In this document: one piece after another, positions 1 to 7,286 of the stretch
How positions within the stretch are numbered: the stretch's first letter is position 1
Layout of the letters: the number at the start of each line of letters is the position of its first letter
Assembly: GCA_964356355.1 (NCBI GenBank)
Contig: CAYHGX010000018.1
Span: forward strand, 1 to 29,349
Length of the DNA stretch: 29,349 nucleotides
DNA from: CAYHGX01 sp964356355
GTDB lineage: Bacteria > Patescibacteriota > Gracilibacteria > UBA1369 > LOWO2-01-FULL-3
Direction: 5' to 3'
Position numbers and translations under genes: made by a program
Notes under the pieces: generated by a model
The model's input: the letters and a program-made list of their open reading frames with translations, nothing else
Databases searched by the model: none
Told to the model about the DNA's origin: nothing

Positions 1-239
1 AGCCCGGGCGCCGACGACATGAAATGTCGCGGCGCCCGGGCGGGGCTCGTGCTTGGGGAGCGGCTGCCTGGTTGAGAGCGCAGAGGTGGGCCGGTTGGGG
101 CCCGGGCGCGTTTTCAGGATGGCAGCTGGAGCCGCGCGCCCGCGGGTGGCCTAAGCGGCCGGTGGGAGGCGCGGGGCCGGTTGGGGGGGCAGGTGACTGC
201 GAGTGGGAGGCGCGAACGCCTTGTGAGGTGAAGGAAGGC
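1..239. repeat. GC-rich, G-skewed edge region with short direct repeats
   Basis: No convincing gene lies here; the open frames have low-complexity Arg/Gly/Trp/Ala-rich translations typical of GC-rich non-coding DNA. The + strand is strongly G-rich, in sharp contrast with the AT-leaning remainder. Two exact direct repeats are visible: GGGCCGGTTGGGG at 88-100 and 174-186, and GTGGGAGGCGCG at 162-173 and 203-214. The block lies immediately 3' of the small leftward gene that ends at 240. It may be a repetitive intergenic region, a trace of acquired DNA, or an assembly edge artefact; the sequence alone does not decide. Confidence 0.5.
2..41. terminator. Strong GC-rich hairpin, possible terminator
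   Basis: The arm at 2-20 pairs with 24-41 (GCCCGGGCGCCG/CGGCGCCCGGGC, then ACGACAT against ATGTCG with one bulged base) around a GAA loop. It is a very stable stem of about 18 bp. There is no T-run on either side, so it is not a textbook intrinsic terminator. It could end transcription of the leftward gene at 240-632 or of a gene outside the window. Confidence 0.4.
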
Positions 240-632
240 TCAGCCCTGGAGCTCTTTCTTCGCGAGAGCTTCGCTGTTCTCGTGAAGGAGGCAAGCCGCG
301 CGTCCGAGTGGCCGTGCGGTTTGGTGGGCCATCCGCTTGTAGGCGGTGAGAACCTCCCCGAGGAGAGTGGTGAATTCGCCCCTGATGACCTCCTCTTTGA
401 GAACTTCCATAGCGCGGGAAAAGTCGAAGTCCGTGGAGGTCGCCAGGGCGATGAGCGCTTTGCCGACAGGTCGCCAGTCCAGATTGCGCTCATCCACAGC
501 CTGGACGACAGAGTCGATCTTGCCCATGAACTCTTCCGCCTGTGAGCGGGAAATTCCGTTCTGGATGGCCAAATCGATCAGGGCGTTGATCCGGACCTCG
601 TTCCGCGCCCCACCCTGTGAAAAGAATCTCAT
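240..632 (-). CDS. Hypothetical protein, 130 aa, helical
   Basis: I do not recognise this protein. It is soluble, with predicted amphipathic helices, no membrane segment and no Cys or His motif. One stretch reads ISRSQAEEFMGKIDSVVQA and another FSRAMEVLKEEVIRG. The composition is that of a normal protein, unlike the overlapping frames on the other strand. The ATG at 632 is supported by a Shine-Dalgarno-like GAGG five nt upstream (GACGAGGTAGTCATG), which almost no other gene in this window has. A good promoter (TTGACA, 17 nt, TAAACT on this strand, 877-905) lies about 250 nt upstream, leaving a long leader that can form several hairpins. The gene sits next to an anomalous GC-rich block, so it may differ in origin from its neighbours. 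Confidence 0.6.
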   Translation of the reverse strand: MRFFSQGGARNEVRINALIDLAIQNGISRSQAEEFMGKIDSVVQAVDERNLDWRPVGKALIALATSTDFDFSRAMEVLKEEVIRGEFTTLLGEVLTAYKRMAHQTARPLGRAACLLHENSEALAKKELQG

Positions 633-639
633 GACTACC

Positions 640-870
640 TCGTCGGATGTTTTGAGAGTGCGCAGCTGCCGTGAGGAATCCCACTGCTAGGCCACTTCAA
701 CCCAAGCACGAATTGCGTTGTGCCGGGAAGCGCGCTATCTGCAAGCGCCGGAGCGCAGCGGAGACGCTTTGGCATTTCTCTCGCTTTTGCAAACACTGCA
801 CTTCCCGTTACAAATCGCTTGTTAAAGAACAAACAGATGGGAATTTCCCACTGCCCAGGCAAAAGCCTAG
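640..870 (-). ncRNA. Hairpin-rich leader or small structured RNA (candidate)
   Basis: The leftward transcript expected from the promoter at 877-905 would begin with a chain of hairpins: CTAGGC/GCCTGG around TTTT at about 855-870; CAGTGGGA/TCCCATCTG just after it; and TTGTT/AACAA at 819-832, which is also a boxA-like TGTTCTTTAACAA. Then comes a rod: 798-807 pairs with 724-733 (CGGGAAGTGC with GCGCTTCCCG, one G-T wobble) and encloses a second stem, GCAAAAGCG against CGCTTGC with bulged A residues, and a GC-rich tip. GCACGA/TTGTGC at 706-723 follows. No RNase P, tmRNA, SRP or tRNA consensus was recognised. It may be the 5' leader of the gene at 240-632 or a separate small RNA. Confidence 0.4.
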
Positions 871-876
871 TCGCGT

Positions 877-905
877 AGTTTATACCGATTTTCCGAAGCT
901 GTCAA
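877..905 (-). promoter_or_regulatory. Leftward promoter for the 240-632 leader
   Basis: On the minus strand TTGACA (905-900) is followed by 17 nt and TAAACT (882-877). The -35 is perfect and the spacing optimal. It stands back to back with the rightward promoter at 907-936, with only one base between the two -35 boxes. The predicted start lies near 870. Confidence 0.55.
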
Positions 906-906
906 G

Positions 907-936
907 TTGGCCGAACTGCAAATGTCCTGCTATATT
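907..936 (+). promoter_or_regulatory. Rightward extended -10 promoter of the nitroreductase pair
   Basis: TTGGCC (907-912), 18 nt, then TATATT (931-936), preceded by TGC to give the extended -10 TGCTATATT. The predicted start is about 25 nt before the ATG at 968. The TGCTATxxT pattern recurs before other genes in this window. Confidence 0.55.
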
Positions 937-967
937 GTTTTTACTATATTTATTAATAACCAACTTT

Positions 968-1594
968 ATGGATAGTTCATTTTTGGGACAGTTAGAGTGG
1001 AGGAATGCGGAGAAGAATTTTGATCCGGCGAAGCCGGTGAGTGAGGCAGATGAGGCGAAGATTTTGGAGGCCGTGCGTTTGGCTCCAAGCTCTTTTGGCT
1101 TGCAGCCTTTTCATGTGCATGTGGTAAAGAGTGCTGAGGTACGTGAGAAGATGAAGGCAGCCGGGTTTGGGCAAGCTCAGTTCACTGATTGTTCATTTGT
1201 GCTGATTTTCTCTGGAAGACATGATGATTTGGGTGCACGTATAAATAAATATTTTGAAATTGCTACTGGTGGTAATGCCGAAGCAATGGAGCAGATGGCT
1301 GGTTACAAGGGAATGATGGATGGCTTTGCCACCGGTATGGACAAGCCAGCATTAAAGGTTTGGGCAGAAAAACAGGCCTATATCGCACTTGGTTTTGGAT
1401 TGGCAGCGTGTGCAGAGCTAGGAATTGATAGTTGTCCAATGGAGGGCTTTGATCGTGAGTCCTTTGATAAGATACTTGGGCTTCCAGAAAGCGAAAACAG
1501 CGTAGTGGCTATGACGGTGGGATACAGAAAAGAGGACGCAACACATTTCCCAAAAGTACGATTCCCAAAGGAAGACTTATTCACAATAGTGTAA
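968..1594 (+). CDS. NAD(P)H-dependent nitroreductase family flavoprotein, NfsB-like
   Basis: A 208-aa FMN enzyme of the nitroreductase superfamily, expected to reduce nitro compounds, quinones or pteridines with NAD(P)H as a cytosolic homodimer. Family features seen are the N-terminal phosphate-binding segment WRNAEKNFDP, the APSSFGLQPFHVHVV motif (the family's APSS..QPW region), the NAD(P)H-nitroreductase mid-region with IALGFGLAACAELGIDSCP, and GYRKEDA near the C terminus. The open frame extends upstream to 671, but that part is low-quality sequence covering the promoter, so I place the start at the ATG at 968; the length then fits the family. No Shine-Dalgarno sequence is present. Its stop overlaps the next gene's ATG (TAATG at 1592-1596), so the two are probably translated together. 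The exact substrate cannot be read from sequence. Confidence 0.85.
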   Translation: MDSSFLGQLEWRNAEKNFDPAKPVSEADEAKILEAVRLAPSSFGLQPFHVHVVKSAEVREKMKAAGFGQAQFTDCSFVLIFSGRHDDLGARINKYFEIATGGNAEAMEQMAGYKGMMDGFATGMDKPALKVWAEKQAYIALGFGLAACAELGIDSCPMEGFDRESFDKILGLPESENSVVAMTVGYRKEDATHFPKVRFPKEDLFTIV

Positions 1595-2901
1595 TGAAAA
1601 TTGCGATTATTGGAGGAGGGGCCGCCGGCATGATGGCGGCGGCCGCGATAGTGGAGAAGAGCCCTAAAACAGAGGTAAAGCTTGTGGAGAAAAATGCTGT
1701 ATTAGGGAGAAAGGTGACTATTTCTGGTGGAGGCAGATGCAATGTCACCACCGGAGTTTTGGATGTGCGGGAGGTGTTGAAAAAATATCCCCGGGGAGAG
1801 AAGTTTTTAAAACATGCGATGTTTAGCTTTCCGCCAGCACAGGTATCTGAGTGGTTTGAAAAGCATGGAGTGAAGCTCAAAACTGAGGATGACTTGCGGG
1901 TATTTCCCCGTTCGGACAAGGGAGAAGATATCGTTGCAGCTTTTGAAAAACTGTTCACAAAAAGTGGGGTGAAGGTTTTGCTTAAGCACAGCGTGGTGAA
2001 AGTGGAGCAACATAGAGAAGTTGGGGCGTCCAATTTGGCTGATAAGTCGCAGGACTCCGCGAGCAGCAAATTCATTTTGCATTTTAAGGATCGTCCCCCT
2101 GAAAGTTTTGACTTCCTAATCATCACCACCGGCGGCCAGGCCTATCGCCACACCGGATCCACCGGCGAGGGCTACAATTTTGCCGAGGCCTTGGGCCATA
2201 CGATCACTCCCCTCGCTCCCAGCCTGAATTCCTTTATCTGCAGCGAGCAGTGGCCAGGCGAACTAGCTGGAGTGGCCCTCAAAAAGGCTACAATTAAATC
2301 ACGTGGTGAGAAAAAGTTGGAGTTCACAGGACCGATGCTGTTTACCCACAAAGGTATTACAGGTCCGGCCGTGTTTGCACTTTCATCACTGGTTGCTTTT
2401 GAAAAATATGATAAGACTCATCCCCTGCCTTTGTTTGTGGATTTAATTCCAGACATGTCACATTCAGAGCTTGAAGCCGCTATTATTCGTGAGCTTACGG
2501 CATCGCCAAAAAGGGATTTCTCCAATACTTTACCAACCTTTGTGGCGCGTTCGATCGCCACTGTTTTATGTAATTTGCTGGAGATTGATGCGCGAAAAAA
2601 TAATGCCGAGGTGAGCAAAAAGGAGATTTTGCGGTTAGTTGAATACTTAAAAAATCTACCTCTGCATGCCGTGGACCGTGGAGCAGGAGATGAATTCGTA
2701 ACGGCTGGCGGTGTGGATTTGAGTGAAGTTGATGAGAAAACTATGCAATCAAAAATCTGTCCTGGCCTCTATTTTGCCGGTGAAGTTTTGGATATTGACG
2801 GCTTTACTGGTGGTTTCAACTTGCAGGCATCCTGGGCCACGGGAAAACTGGCGGGAGAAAATGCAATCACCCAAAGCAAAGAGCTACTCATTGACTGTTA
2901 A
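1594..2901 (+). CDS. HI0933/YhiN-family NAD(P)/FAD-dependent oxidoreductase
   Basis: A 435-aa flavoprotein of the HI0933-like family (YhiN, BaiN). It opens with the FAD-binding Rossmann motif IIGGGAAGMMAA (residues 4-15), an acidic strand end (KLVEKN) and the family signature GRKVTISGGGRCNVTT (about 39-54). Further motifs are TTGGQAYRHTGSTGEGY and, near the C terminus, LYFAGEVLDIDGFTGGFNLQ, where the FAD-closing GE.LD motif lies. The length is usual for the family. The physiological role is poorly defined; in gut bacteria a relative (BaiN) reduces steroid double bonds, but that cannot be carried over here. Translation is probably coupled to the nitroreductase upstream by the 1-nt overlap, suggesting a shared redox function. 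Its last 18 nt overlap the convergent small gene at 2884-3138. Confidence 0.9.
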   Translation: MKIAIIGGGAAGMMAAAAIVEKSPKTEVKLVEKNAVLGRKVTISGGGRCNVTTGVLDVREVLKKYPRGEKFLKHAMFSFPPAQVSEWFEKHGVKLKTEDDLRVFPRSDKGEDIVAAFEKLFTKSGVKVLLKHSVVKVEQHREVGASNLADKSQDSASSKFILHFKDRPPESFDFLIITTGGQAYRHTGSTGEGYNFAEALGHTITPLAPSLNSFICSEQWPGELAGVALKKATIKSRGEKKLEFTGPMLFTHKGITGPAVFALSSLVAFEKYDKTHPLPLFVDLIPDMSHSELEAAIIRELTASPKRDFSNTLPTFVARSIATVLCNLLEIDARKNNAEVSKKEILRLVEYLKNLPLHAVDRGAGDEFVTAGGVDLSEVDEKTMQSKICPGLYFAGEVLDIDGFTGGFNLQASWATGKLAGENAITQSKELLIDC

Positions 2902-3138
2902 TTTTCTTGCGGGAAAATCCGCGGCCATAAGATAGAAACTAAACCCTGAAACCTGAACTACAAATATTCTCTCTGAGTGCTTATTCAAAGTACCAGAGTA
3001 TCTAAGCCCACTAGAGCGATAAGCCTGGCCTGGAGCTCCCTCCACATCCTGAAAGCTCACTACTGAACCCACCAACCCATTTAACTCTTCGAAAGTTGAA
3101 ATTTCTCGTTCGGTTTTTTCTGCATCTGGTGAACCCAT
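2884..3138 (-). CDS. Small hypothetical protein, 84 aa
   Basis: An unrecognised, probably beta-rich small protein. It has an acidic, charged N terminus, then LVGSVVSFQDVEG and FVVQVSGFSFYLMAADFPARK, a pattern suggesting a small barrel-like or modifier-type fold; that is only inference. It has no signal peptide, membrane segment or Cys. The ATG at 3138 lies 48 nt downstream of the stop of the YggS-like gene and could belong to the same transcript, or use the TATAGT-like -10 visible at about 3159-3164 on this strand. Its end overlaps the convergent flavoprotein gene by 18 nt. No Shine-Dalgarno sequence. It could be spurious, but the composition is protein-like. Confidence 0.5.
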   Translation of the reverse strand: MGSPDAEKTEREISTFEELNGLVGSVVSFQDVEGAPGQAYRSSGLRYSGTLNKHSERIFVVQVSGFSFYLMAADFPARKLTVNE

Positions 3139-3186
3139 AGTTACTAAGTTTTAAAATAAGATACTATAGTACCCTGTTTGTCCGTT

Positions 3187-3936
3187 TTATGCAAGGTTGC
3201 CAAACAAAATAGTACCCATCCTCACCATCGTAGCGCCGGCGCGAATGGCTTCGTGGTAGTCGTCGCTCATGCCCATTGAGAGGACTGCTAGTGGGTGGTC
3301 GCGGAAGGCAGTAAGATTAAGATCATCAAAAAGCTCCTTGAGTTTAGAGAAATATAGAAATCGATCAGCTACTTCAGCCTGCTCCCCGATTGTCATGAGG
3401 CCCATTAACCGTACATTTGAAAGCAGTGGAGGAGAAACTGGGGCCGCAATAGTGTAGTCGGGCGAAATTGTTGAGGACACATCAACACTTGCGGTGGAGG
3501 GGTCGTGGACAGGCAAATATTTTGAATCAAGATACTTTTTCACAAAGTTACGCACCTCCTCAGGCCTAATTCCGTGCTTTGCAGGATCGCCGGAAATGTT
3601 TATCTGAAGAAGAAACTTAATGTTTTTGTTCAACTTTTTTGCACTCTCGTTTATTTTCAACAATTGATCGAAATTTTCCACTGATTGAATTACGTCGCAG
3701 CAAGAAACGATTCTAAAGATTTTATTGCTCTGCAGCGGCCCAATAAAGTGCTTACGCAGGCCCTTGAAGTGCTCAAACTTTTCTTTGCAATTTGGATAAC
3801 GATTCTCGCCGATGTCCCTGATTTGGGGCATGCGCTTGAGTAAATCCTCGATCTCGGCAATTGTGTTTTTTTTGGTAACTGCGCAAATGGTTACATCAGA
3901 GAGGGCTTCGAAATCGAGGGCGGGCGAATTTGTCAT
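3187..3936 (-). CDS. YggS/PROSC-family PLP-binding protein
   Basis: A 249-aa PLP homeostasis protein related to E. coli YggS, an alanine-racemase-fold barrel that binds pyridoxal phosphate without known catalysis. Seen in order: the PLP lysine in ICAVTKKN (K22 by analogy with VSK), IGENRYPN (family GENRVQE), HFIGPLQSNK, NISGDPAKHGI, LMGLMTIGE, and the phosphate-binding end LSMGMSDDYHEAI followed by GATMVRMGTILFG. The open frame reaches 4017, but the preceding FkbM gene stops at 3944, so the ATG at 3936 is the better start. Between the helix ending KKYLDSKY and the LMGLMTIG strand lies an unusual Pro/Ser/Thr-rich insert of about 30 residues where relatives have a short turn. It is the downstream partner of FkbM, 7 nt after its stop. 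Confidence 0.9.
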   Translation of the reverse strand: MTNSPALDFEALSDVTICAVTKKNTIAEIEDLLKRMPQIRDIGENRYPNCKEKFEHFKGLRKHFIGPLQSNKIFRIVSCCDVIQSVENFDQLLKINESAKKLNKNIKFLLQINISGDPAKHGIRPEEVRNFVKKYLDSKYLPVHDPSTASVDVSSTISPDYTIAAPVSPPLLSNVRLMGLMTIGEQAEVADRFLYFSKLKELFDDLNLTAFRDHPLAVLSMGMSDDYHEAIRAGATMVRMGTILFGNLA

Positions 3937-3943
3937 ATATTTT

Positions 3944-4690
3944 TTATTTACGGGCAAAAATGAAGCCCATGCGGGCGTCGTAACGAGAGGGTGTGGAGGT
4001 GGTTTTGAAGCCGGCACGTTGGAGAATTCTCACTAAATCGGTAGCGTGAAGTTCCGTTGTAAATTCGTGATATTCGATGTAATAGGCGGCTGAGAGAGAA
4101 AGCTCTTCTGGGCTTAAGGACTGCAAAATTTCAAACTCGGCGCCTTCGCAATCCATCTTAATAAGGGCATATTTCTCGATACTGAATTTTGCTTTGTTGG
4201 AGTCAAAAATATCACTCAGGGAAAGGGCTTGGACTTTGCGGGTTTTGGACTGGGCCGGGAATGAGGGCGTGACAAGATTGTTGGGCTCATCGCCGGAATC
4301 CTGACGCGTATCAAAGAAGGAATGATTATGAGAATCCTCGCTCAGGTGAATTTCGCGCTGCCCGCTTGCACCTGCCACCGCCACGTTTTTAGGGAAGACG
4401 TTTTGGACGTGATTCAGCTTGAGATGATCCTTGATGGCTTTGAAATTGGTTTCGTCGGGCTCGAAGGAGTAGATGGGAACAGTGGCATTGAGAGCATGAG
4501 CATAAAGCGAGAAAAGGCCGATGTGCGAGCCGATGTCGAGGATTGGGGCGGAGGCACACTTGATGAGATCGGCGAGCATTTGGTAATCACGGTCGAGAAA
4601 AATTTCGCGATAAACTGAGAGATCGGCGTCGTTGTTGATCTGAATCTGAAGTTGACGGTTGTTTAAAGAAACCTTTTCGGTGTGAGACAT
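3944..4690 (-). CDS. FkbM-family SAM-dependent methyltransferase
   Basis: A 248-aa class I methyltransferase of the FkbM family; members usually methylate sugar hydroxyls or other small-molecule and glycan substrates. SAM-binding motif I is LDIGSHIGLFSLYA (51-64), followed by the acidic ribose-contact strand YSFEPDETNF (74-83), a third conserved strand region (FPKNVAVAGASG), and the family hallmark IKMDCEGAEFEIL. The open frame starts at 4744, inside VanW; the ATG at 4690, 11 nt after the VanW stop, removes a charged stretch foreign to the family and is preferred. Lying between VanW and YggS-like genes in a tight leftward run, it may act on an envelope glycan, but the substrate is not visible. 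Confidence 0.85.
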   Translation of the reverse strand: MSHTEKVSLNNRQLQIQINNDADLSVYREIFLDRDYQMLADLIKCASAPILDIGSHIGLFSLYAHALNATVPIYSFEPDETNFKAIKDHLKLNHVQNVFPKNVAVAGASGQREIHLSEDSHNHSFFDTRQDSGDEPNNLVTPSFPAQSKTRKVQALSLSDIFDSNKAKFSIEKYALIKMDCEGAEFEILQSLSPEELSLSAAYYIEYHEFTTELHATDLVRILQRAGFKTTSTPSRYDARMGFIFARK

Positions 4691-4701
4691 TATAAAATGC
4701 T

Positions 4702-6300
4702 CTATGAGCTTAAATTTTCTTCTGGGTCCTGGTACATATACCACTTTCTTGGGCCGGTTTTATACTTTCCCATAATTATATTTTCTGTAATTGAACCGTC
4801 AAATCCTGTAATTTTCTGAATCCAGGCAATTTCATTCCAGTTTGGATCGACCTTGTCCTTAAATTTAGCTGGAACTTTTCCATGATAAAGCGGGCCGATC
4901 ATTTCTACGTTTTTGTGCATCGGTGTGCCGTAAATATCTACATATCCTATGTCTCGATCGGTGTAGGATTCGATAAAAATGTAGTTGTCGGTATTGTTGC
5001 GGAAACGGAAATCTTTGGAGCCGGGGTAAACGGCTGCATCGAGGCCGTTGCCGTATTCTTCGTAGTAAGTGATGTAAAGTGTATGGTTGGATTTTTCGAG
5101 GACTTCAAGGCCGGCGCGCACAATAGCGCGATAGAATGTGGTGGAGACTTGGCACAACCCACCGCCAGGTACGGGCACTAGTTCTGTGCCACCAAAAATG
5201 GCCAGGGCGGGCTTCCAGCCATGCGCTCCGTCCACTTCCCCAATAAATTTATTGAAGGAAAACTCTTCACCAGGGGCTAATAAAATATTGGCCAGCCGCT
5301 CGTTTAATCCCTTTATGATATTTGCTTTTCGGCCAAGAGCTGAGCCCCAGAATCCGGACTTACCTTGAGAGAGTTGTTGAAGATCACCAAGATCTGTTCC
5401 GGTTTCGTTGATCACTTTTCCTTGAGTAATTTTCACTTCGATTGGGAAATCATATGATTTCTGGGAAATTTTTTCTTTGAAATTTTGGTAAGTTTTTTCC
5501 TGATCTACTTCCCATCCATCAAAGGCTCGGCCCTCAACATTGGCATAAAGGCTCCCCTCCTCTGGTAAAGATTTAATTATGGCATCGGTGCGAGTTCGGT
5601 TTAGTTCAGTAGCAATCGTGTCCTTGATATAGGCGCGAATATCGGGTTCGTTGAAAATATATTGGCTATTTTTAACAGTGACCCAGGCGGGGTTAAATAT
5701 CATTGGGAAATTATCGGTTTTTTCGGGAGCCTCGGTGTAGAAGAAATTCATTTTTTGCTTCAGCATGCCCTGCAGCAAGAGCTTATCAGCAGTGGCCATA
5801 TCGGTAGTGTAAGCAGCGTCAGTGGCGGCTACTTCGAGGGTAATCTCTCCAAGTTGTCCGGCCTCTACCTGCGCAGCCAAGTCCTCCTTAAACTTGGCAA
5901 CGTCTACCTTTTTACCCTCAATAGAGGAAACTACCGCAGCGCGCCCAAAGGCATCAACATTGATTTTGGCGTCTACCGGGGGTGTAAATGCGGGAAAATT
6001 ATCAAGGACAGCAGCGGTGAAAGTCCCTTCGTCCAAAGAGAATTGTGGTGATTGTGATTCTTCGTAAGTTAGCCCGAGCTGTGCGGGCGTGGAGGTGAAG
6101 GTTCCAAAGACTGTACGAATTTGTACTGGAGCTATGAGGAGATCGGCGTGCTGAGATTGGGTTGGCTCGGGCGCGGCAATTCCAGCTTCAACGCTATTAC
6201 TTTCAACATCCTTAAATAGTGTGAGGCTCAACGCAAAGGCCACAAGCATTAGGGCAGGTAAAGTGAAATGATGTTTGTGGATATCTTTAAATTTGGACAT
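4702..6300 (-). CDS. VanW-family protein, membrane-anchored
   Basis: A 532-aa envelope protein. A single N-terminal membrane helix (about residues 13-30, LPALMLVAFALSLTLF) anchors a large exterior part. Residues of about 60-300 resemble the repeated peptidoglycan-binding-like domains that precede VanW domains. The VanW domain lies at about 320-460: GRKANIIKGLNERLANILL, then LAPGEEFSFN, GGGLCQVSTTFYRA, NHTLYITYYEEYGNGLDAAVYPG (shown in part) and DFRFRNNTDNYIFI. VanW occurs in some vancomycin-resistance clusters and widely in Gram-positive and CPR genomes, but its biochemical role is unsettled. No VanA/B-type ligase or VanRS pair is nearby, so resistance should not be inferred. It heads a tight VanW-FkbM-YggS group. 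A TGCTATTAA -10-like element sits seven nt before the ATG. Confidence 0.92.
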   Translation of the reverse strand: MSKFKDIHKHHFTLPALMLVAFALSLTLFKDVESNSVEAGIAAPEPTQSQHADLLIAPVQIRTVFGTFTSTPAQLGLTYEESQSPQFSLDEGTFTAAVLDNFPAFTPPVDAKINVDAFGRAAVVSSIEGKKVDVAKFKEDLAAQVEAGQLGEITLEVAATDAAYTTDMATADKLLLQGMLKQKMNFFYTEAPEKTDNFPMIFNPAWVTVKNSQYIFNEPDIRAYIKDTIATELNRTRTDAIIKSLPEEGSLYANVEGRAFDGWEVDQEKTYQNFKEKISQKSYDFPIEVKITQGKVINETGTDLGDLQQLSQGKSGFWGSALGRKANIIKGLNERLANILLAPGEEFSFNKFIGEVDGAHGWKPALAIFGGTELVPVPGGGLCQVSTTFYRAIVRAGLEVLEKSNHTLYITYYEEYGNGLDAAVYPGSKDFRFRNNTDNYIFIESYTDRDIGYVDIYGTPMHKNVEMIGPLYHGKVPAKFKDKVDPNWNEIAWIQKITGFDGSITENIIMGKYKTGPRKWYMYQDPEENLSS

Positions 6301-6358
6301 GAATTTGTTAATAGCACTGCGCTGCGCTAGTGCATGGCCATGATATTACTAAACTGCT

Positions 6359-7231
6359 TTAGGCGCTAGTGAGAGTTATTCTAACAGCGTCGGCAATGAT
6401 TAATCCCATTCTATCAGTGAGTGGTCTGTACACTCGCATATCAGCTAGATCTACTACCCTTTGCGGACGGTTAGTGAGCTCTACTTTTGGAAGATTGAGA
6501 ACCACTCCTTTTCCACCTTCAGCCATCAAGGCAGCACCTGTGTGAGTTTGTCTATCATAAAGAATCCCTCTATTGAGGGCTGTTCGTTCATCTTCCGCAG
6601 CAAAACCTAAGGAAAGATTACTGCTTAGATCTGCGTTTCCCACTACTTCGCCATTGGCAATATGAGCAACTGTAACTGGACGATTTCTAGCGGGATCAGC
6701 TCTGCGAGTGGAGTCGGTCCATGTCTCCACGTATTTCCTTAAACTTTCAGGATCATTGGCAGAGGGTGTAACTAAAGAGGCAGGATGCAAAGGAGCCATA
6801 GTGTGAATGTCCAAAATTAAGGCACGGCGCGAAGCCTGGGCGAGGCCTTTAAGGCGTCCCACCATATCGGCATGCCACCTAATCAAATACTCCCGTACCT
6901 CATCATTTTCAGGTTCCATAGGGAAAACTTCGGGGCCCTGCATCCGATTGGTATCAACTCTTCTTCTCTTGTTAACAGAAGCCAAAATCACATGCAATCC
7001 GGCACGACTTAGCTCAAGCCATGTTTTGTACGCCACTTCGTCCACTCCCACATCTCTCTGAATTTCAAGGAATCTTTGAACTTCTGGGCCAGTGCTTAGC
7101 GCGGGATGCGCAAAATCTTCCCGGCCACCGTGTTGATTCACAAGAAGAACATCGGCATGATCCAGGGCGTCACTAGGATGAGAATCGCGGAGGTTCAGGT
7201 CTTCGTGGGCGAAGTTTTCAGATTTGATCAT
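6359..7231 (-). CDS. N-formylglutamate amidohydrolase-like protein
   Basis: A 290-aa protein that I assign to the N-formylglutamate amidohydrolase (FGase)-like superfamily of zinc-dependent hydrolases from motif order: LLVNQHGGRED (29-39, the usual DHGG with a candidate zinc His34), VGVDEVAYKTW (61-71, usual D..VD..A), NKRRRVDTNR (87-96, usual SR...DLNR), and LILDIHTMAP (138-147, usual D.HS/T, candidate zinc His143). These are the conserved metal and substrate positions, but the overall similarity is modest and the substrate is open. It is cytosolic, with no signal peptide. It lies between a DHA2 exporter (55 nt upstream) and VanW (58 nt downstream), not beside histidine-degradation genes, so histidine catabolism is doubtful. 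A GGTGAATCACC palindrome (7247-7257) lies just upstream of the start. Confidence 0.6.
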   Translation of the reverse strand: MIKSENFAHEDLNLRDSHPSDALDHADVLLVNQHGGREDFAHPALSTGPEVQRFLEIQRDVGVDEVAYKTWLELSRAGLHVILASVNKRRRVDTNRMQGPEVFPMEPENDEVREYLIRWHADMVGRLKGLAQASRRALILDIHTMAPLHPASLVTPSANDPESLRKYVETWTDSTRRADPARNRPVTVAHIANGEVVGNADLSSNLSLGFAAEDERTALNRGILYDRQTHTGAALMAEGGKGVVLNLPKVELTNRPQRVVDLADMRVYRPLTDRMGLIIADAVRITLTSA

Positions 7232-7286
7232 TGGTGACTTATTTATGGTGAATCACCTTAACAGGGGGGAAGTATTCCTGGCAAGC

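Noticed and set aside
24..545. Open frame of 173 codons on the + strand
   Set aside because: Translation of its first half is Gly/Arg/Trp/Ala-rich filler from GC-rich DNA, and its second half is the antisense of the more protein-like leftward gene at 240-632.
640..870. RNase P RNA, tmRNA, SRP RNA or tRNA
   Set aside because: The conserved core sequences of these RNAs are not present on either strand; only generic hairpins and a boxA-like core are seen.
671..967. N-terminal extension of the nitroreductase
   Set aside because: It would add 99 residues without similarity to the family and covers the promoter and structured region; the ATG at 968 gives a normal family length.
4702..6300. Vancomycin-resistance cluster because of VanW
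   Set aside because: No VanH, VanA/B-type ligase, VanX or VanRS is nearby; VanW domains are widespread in organisms with no resistance role.
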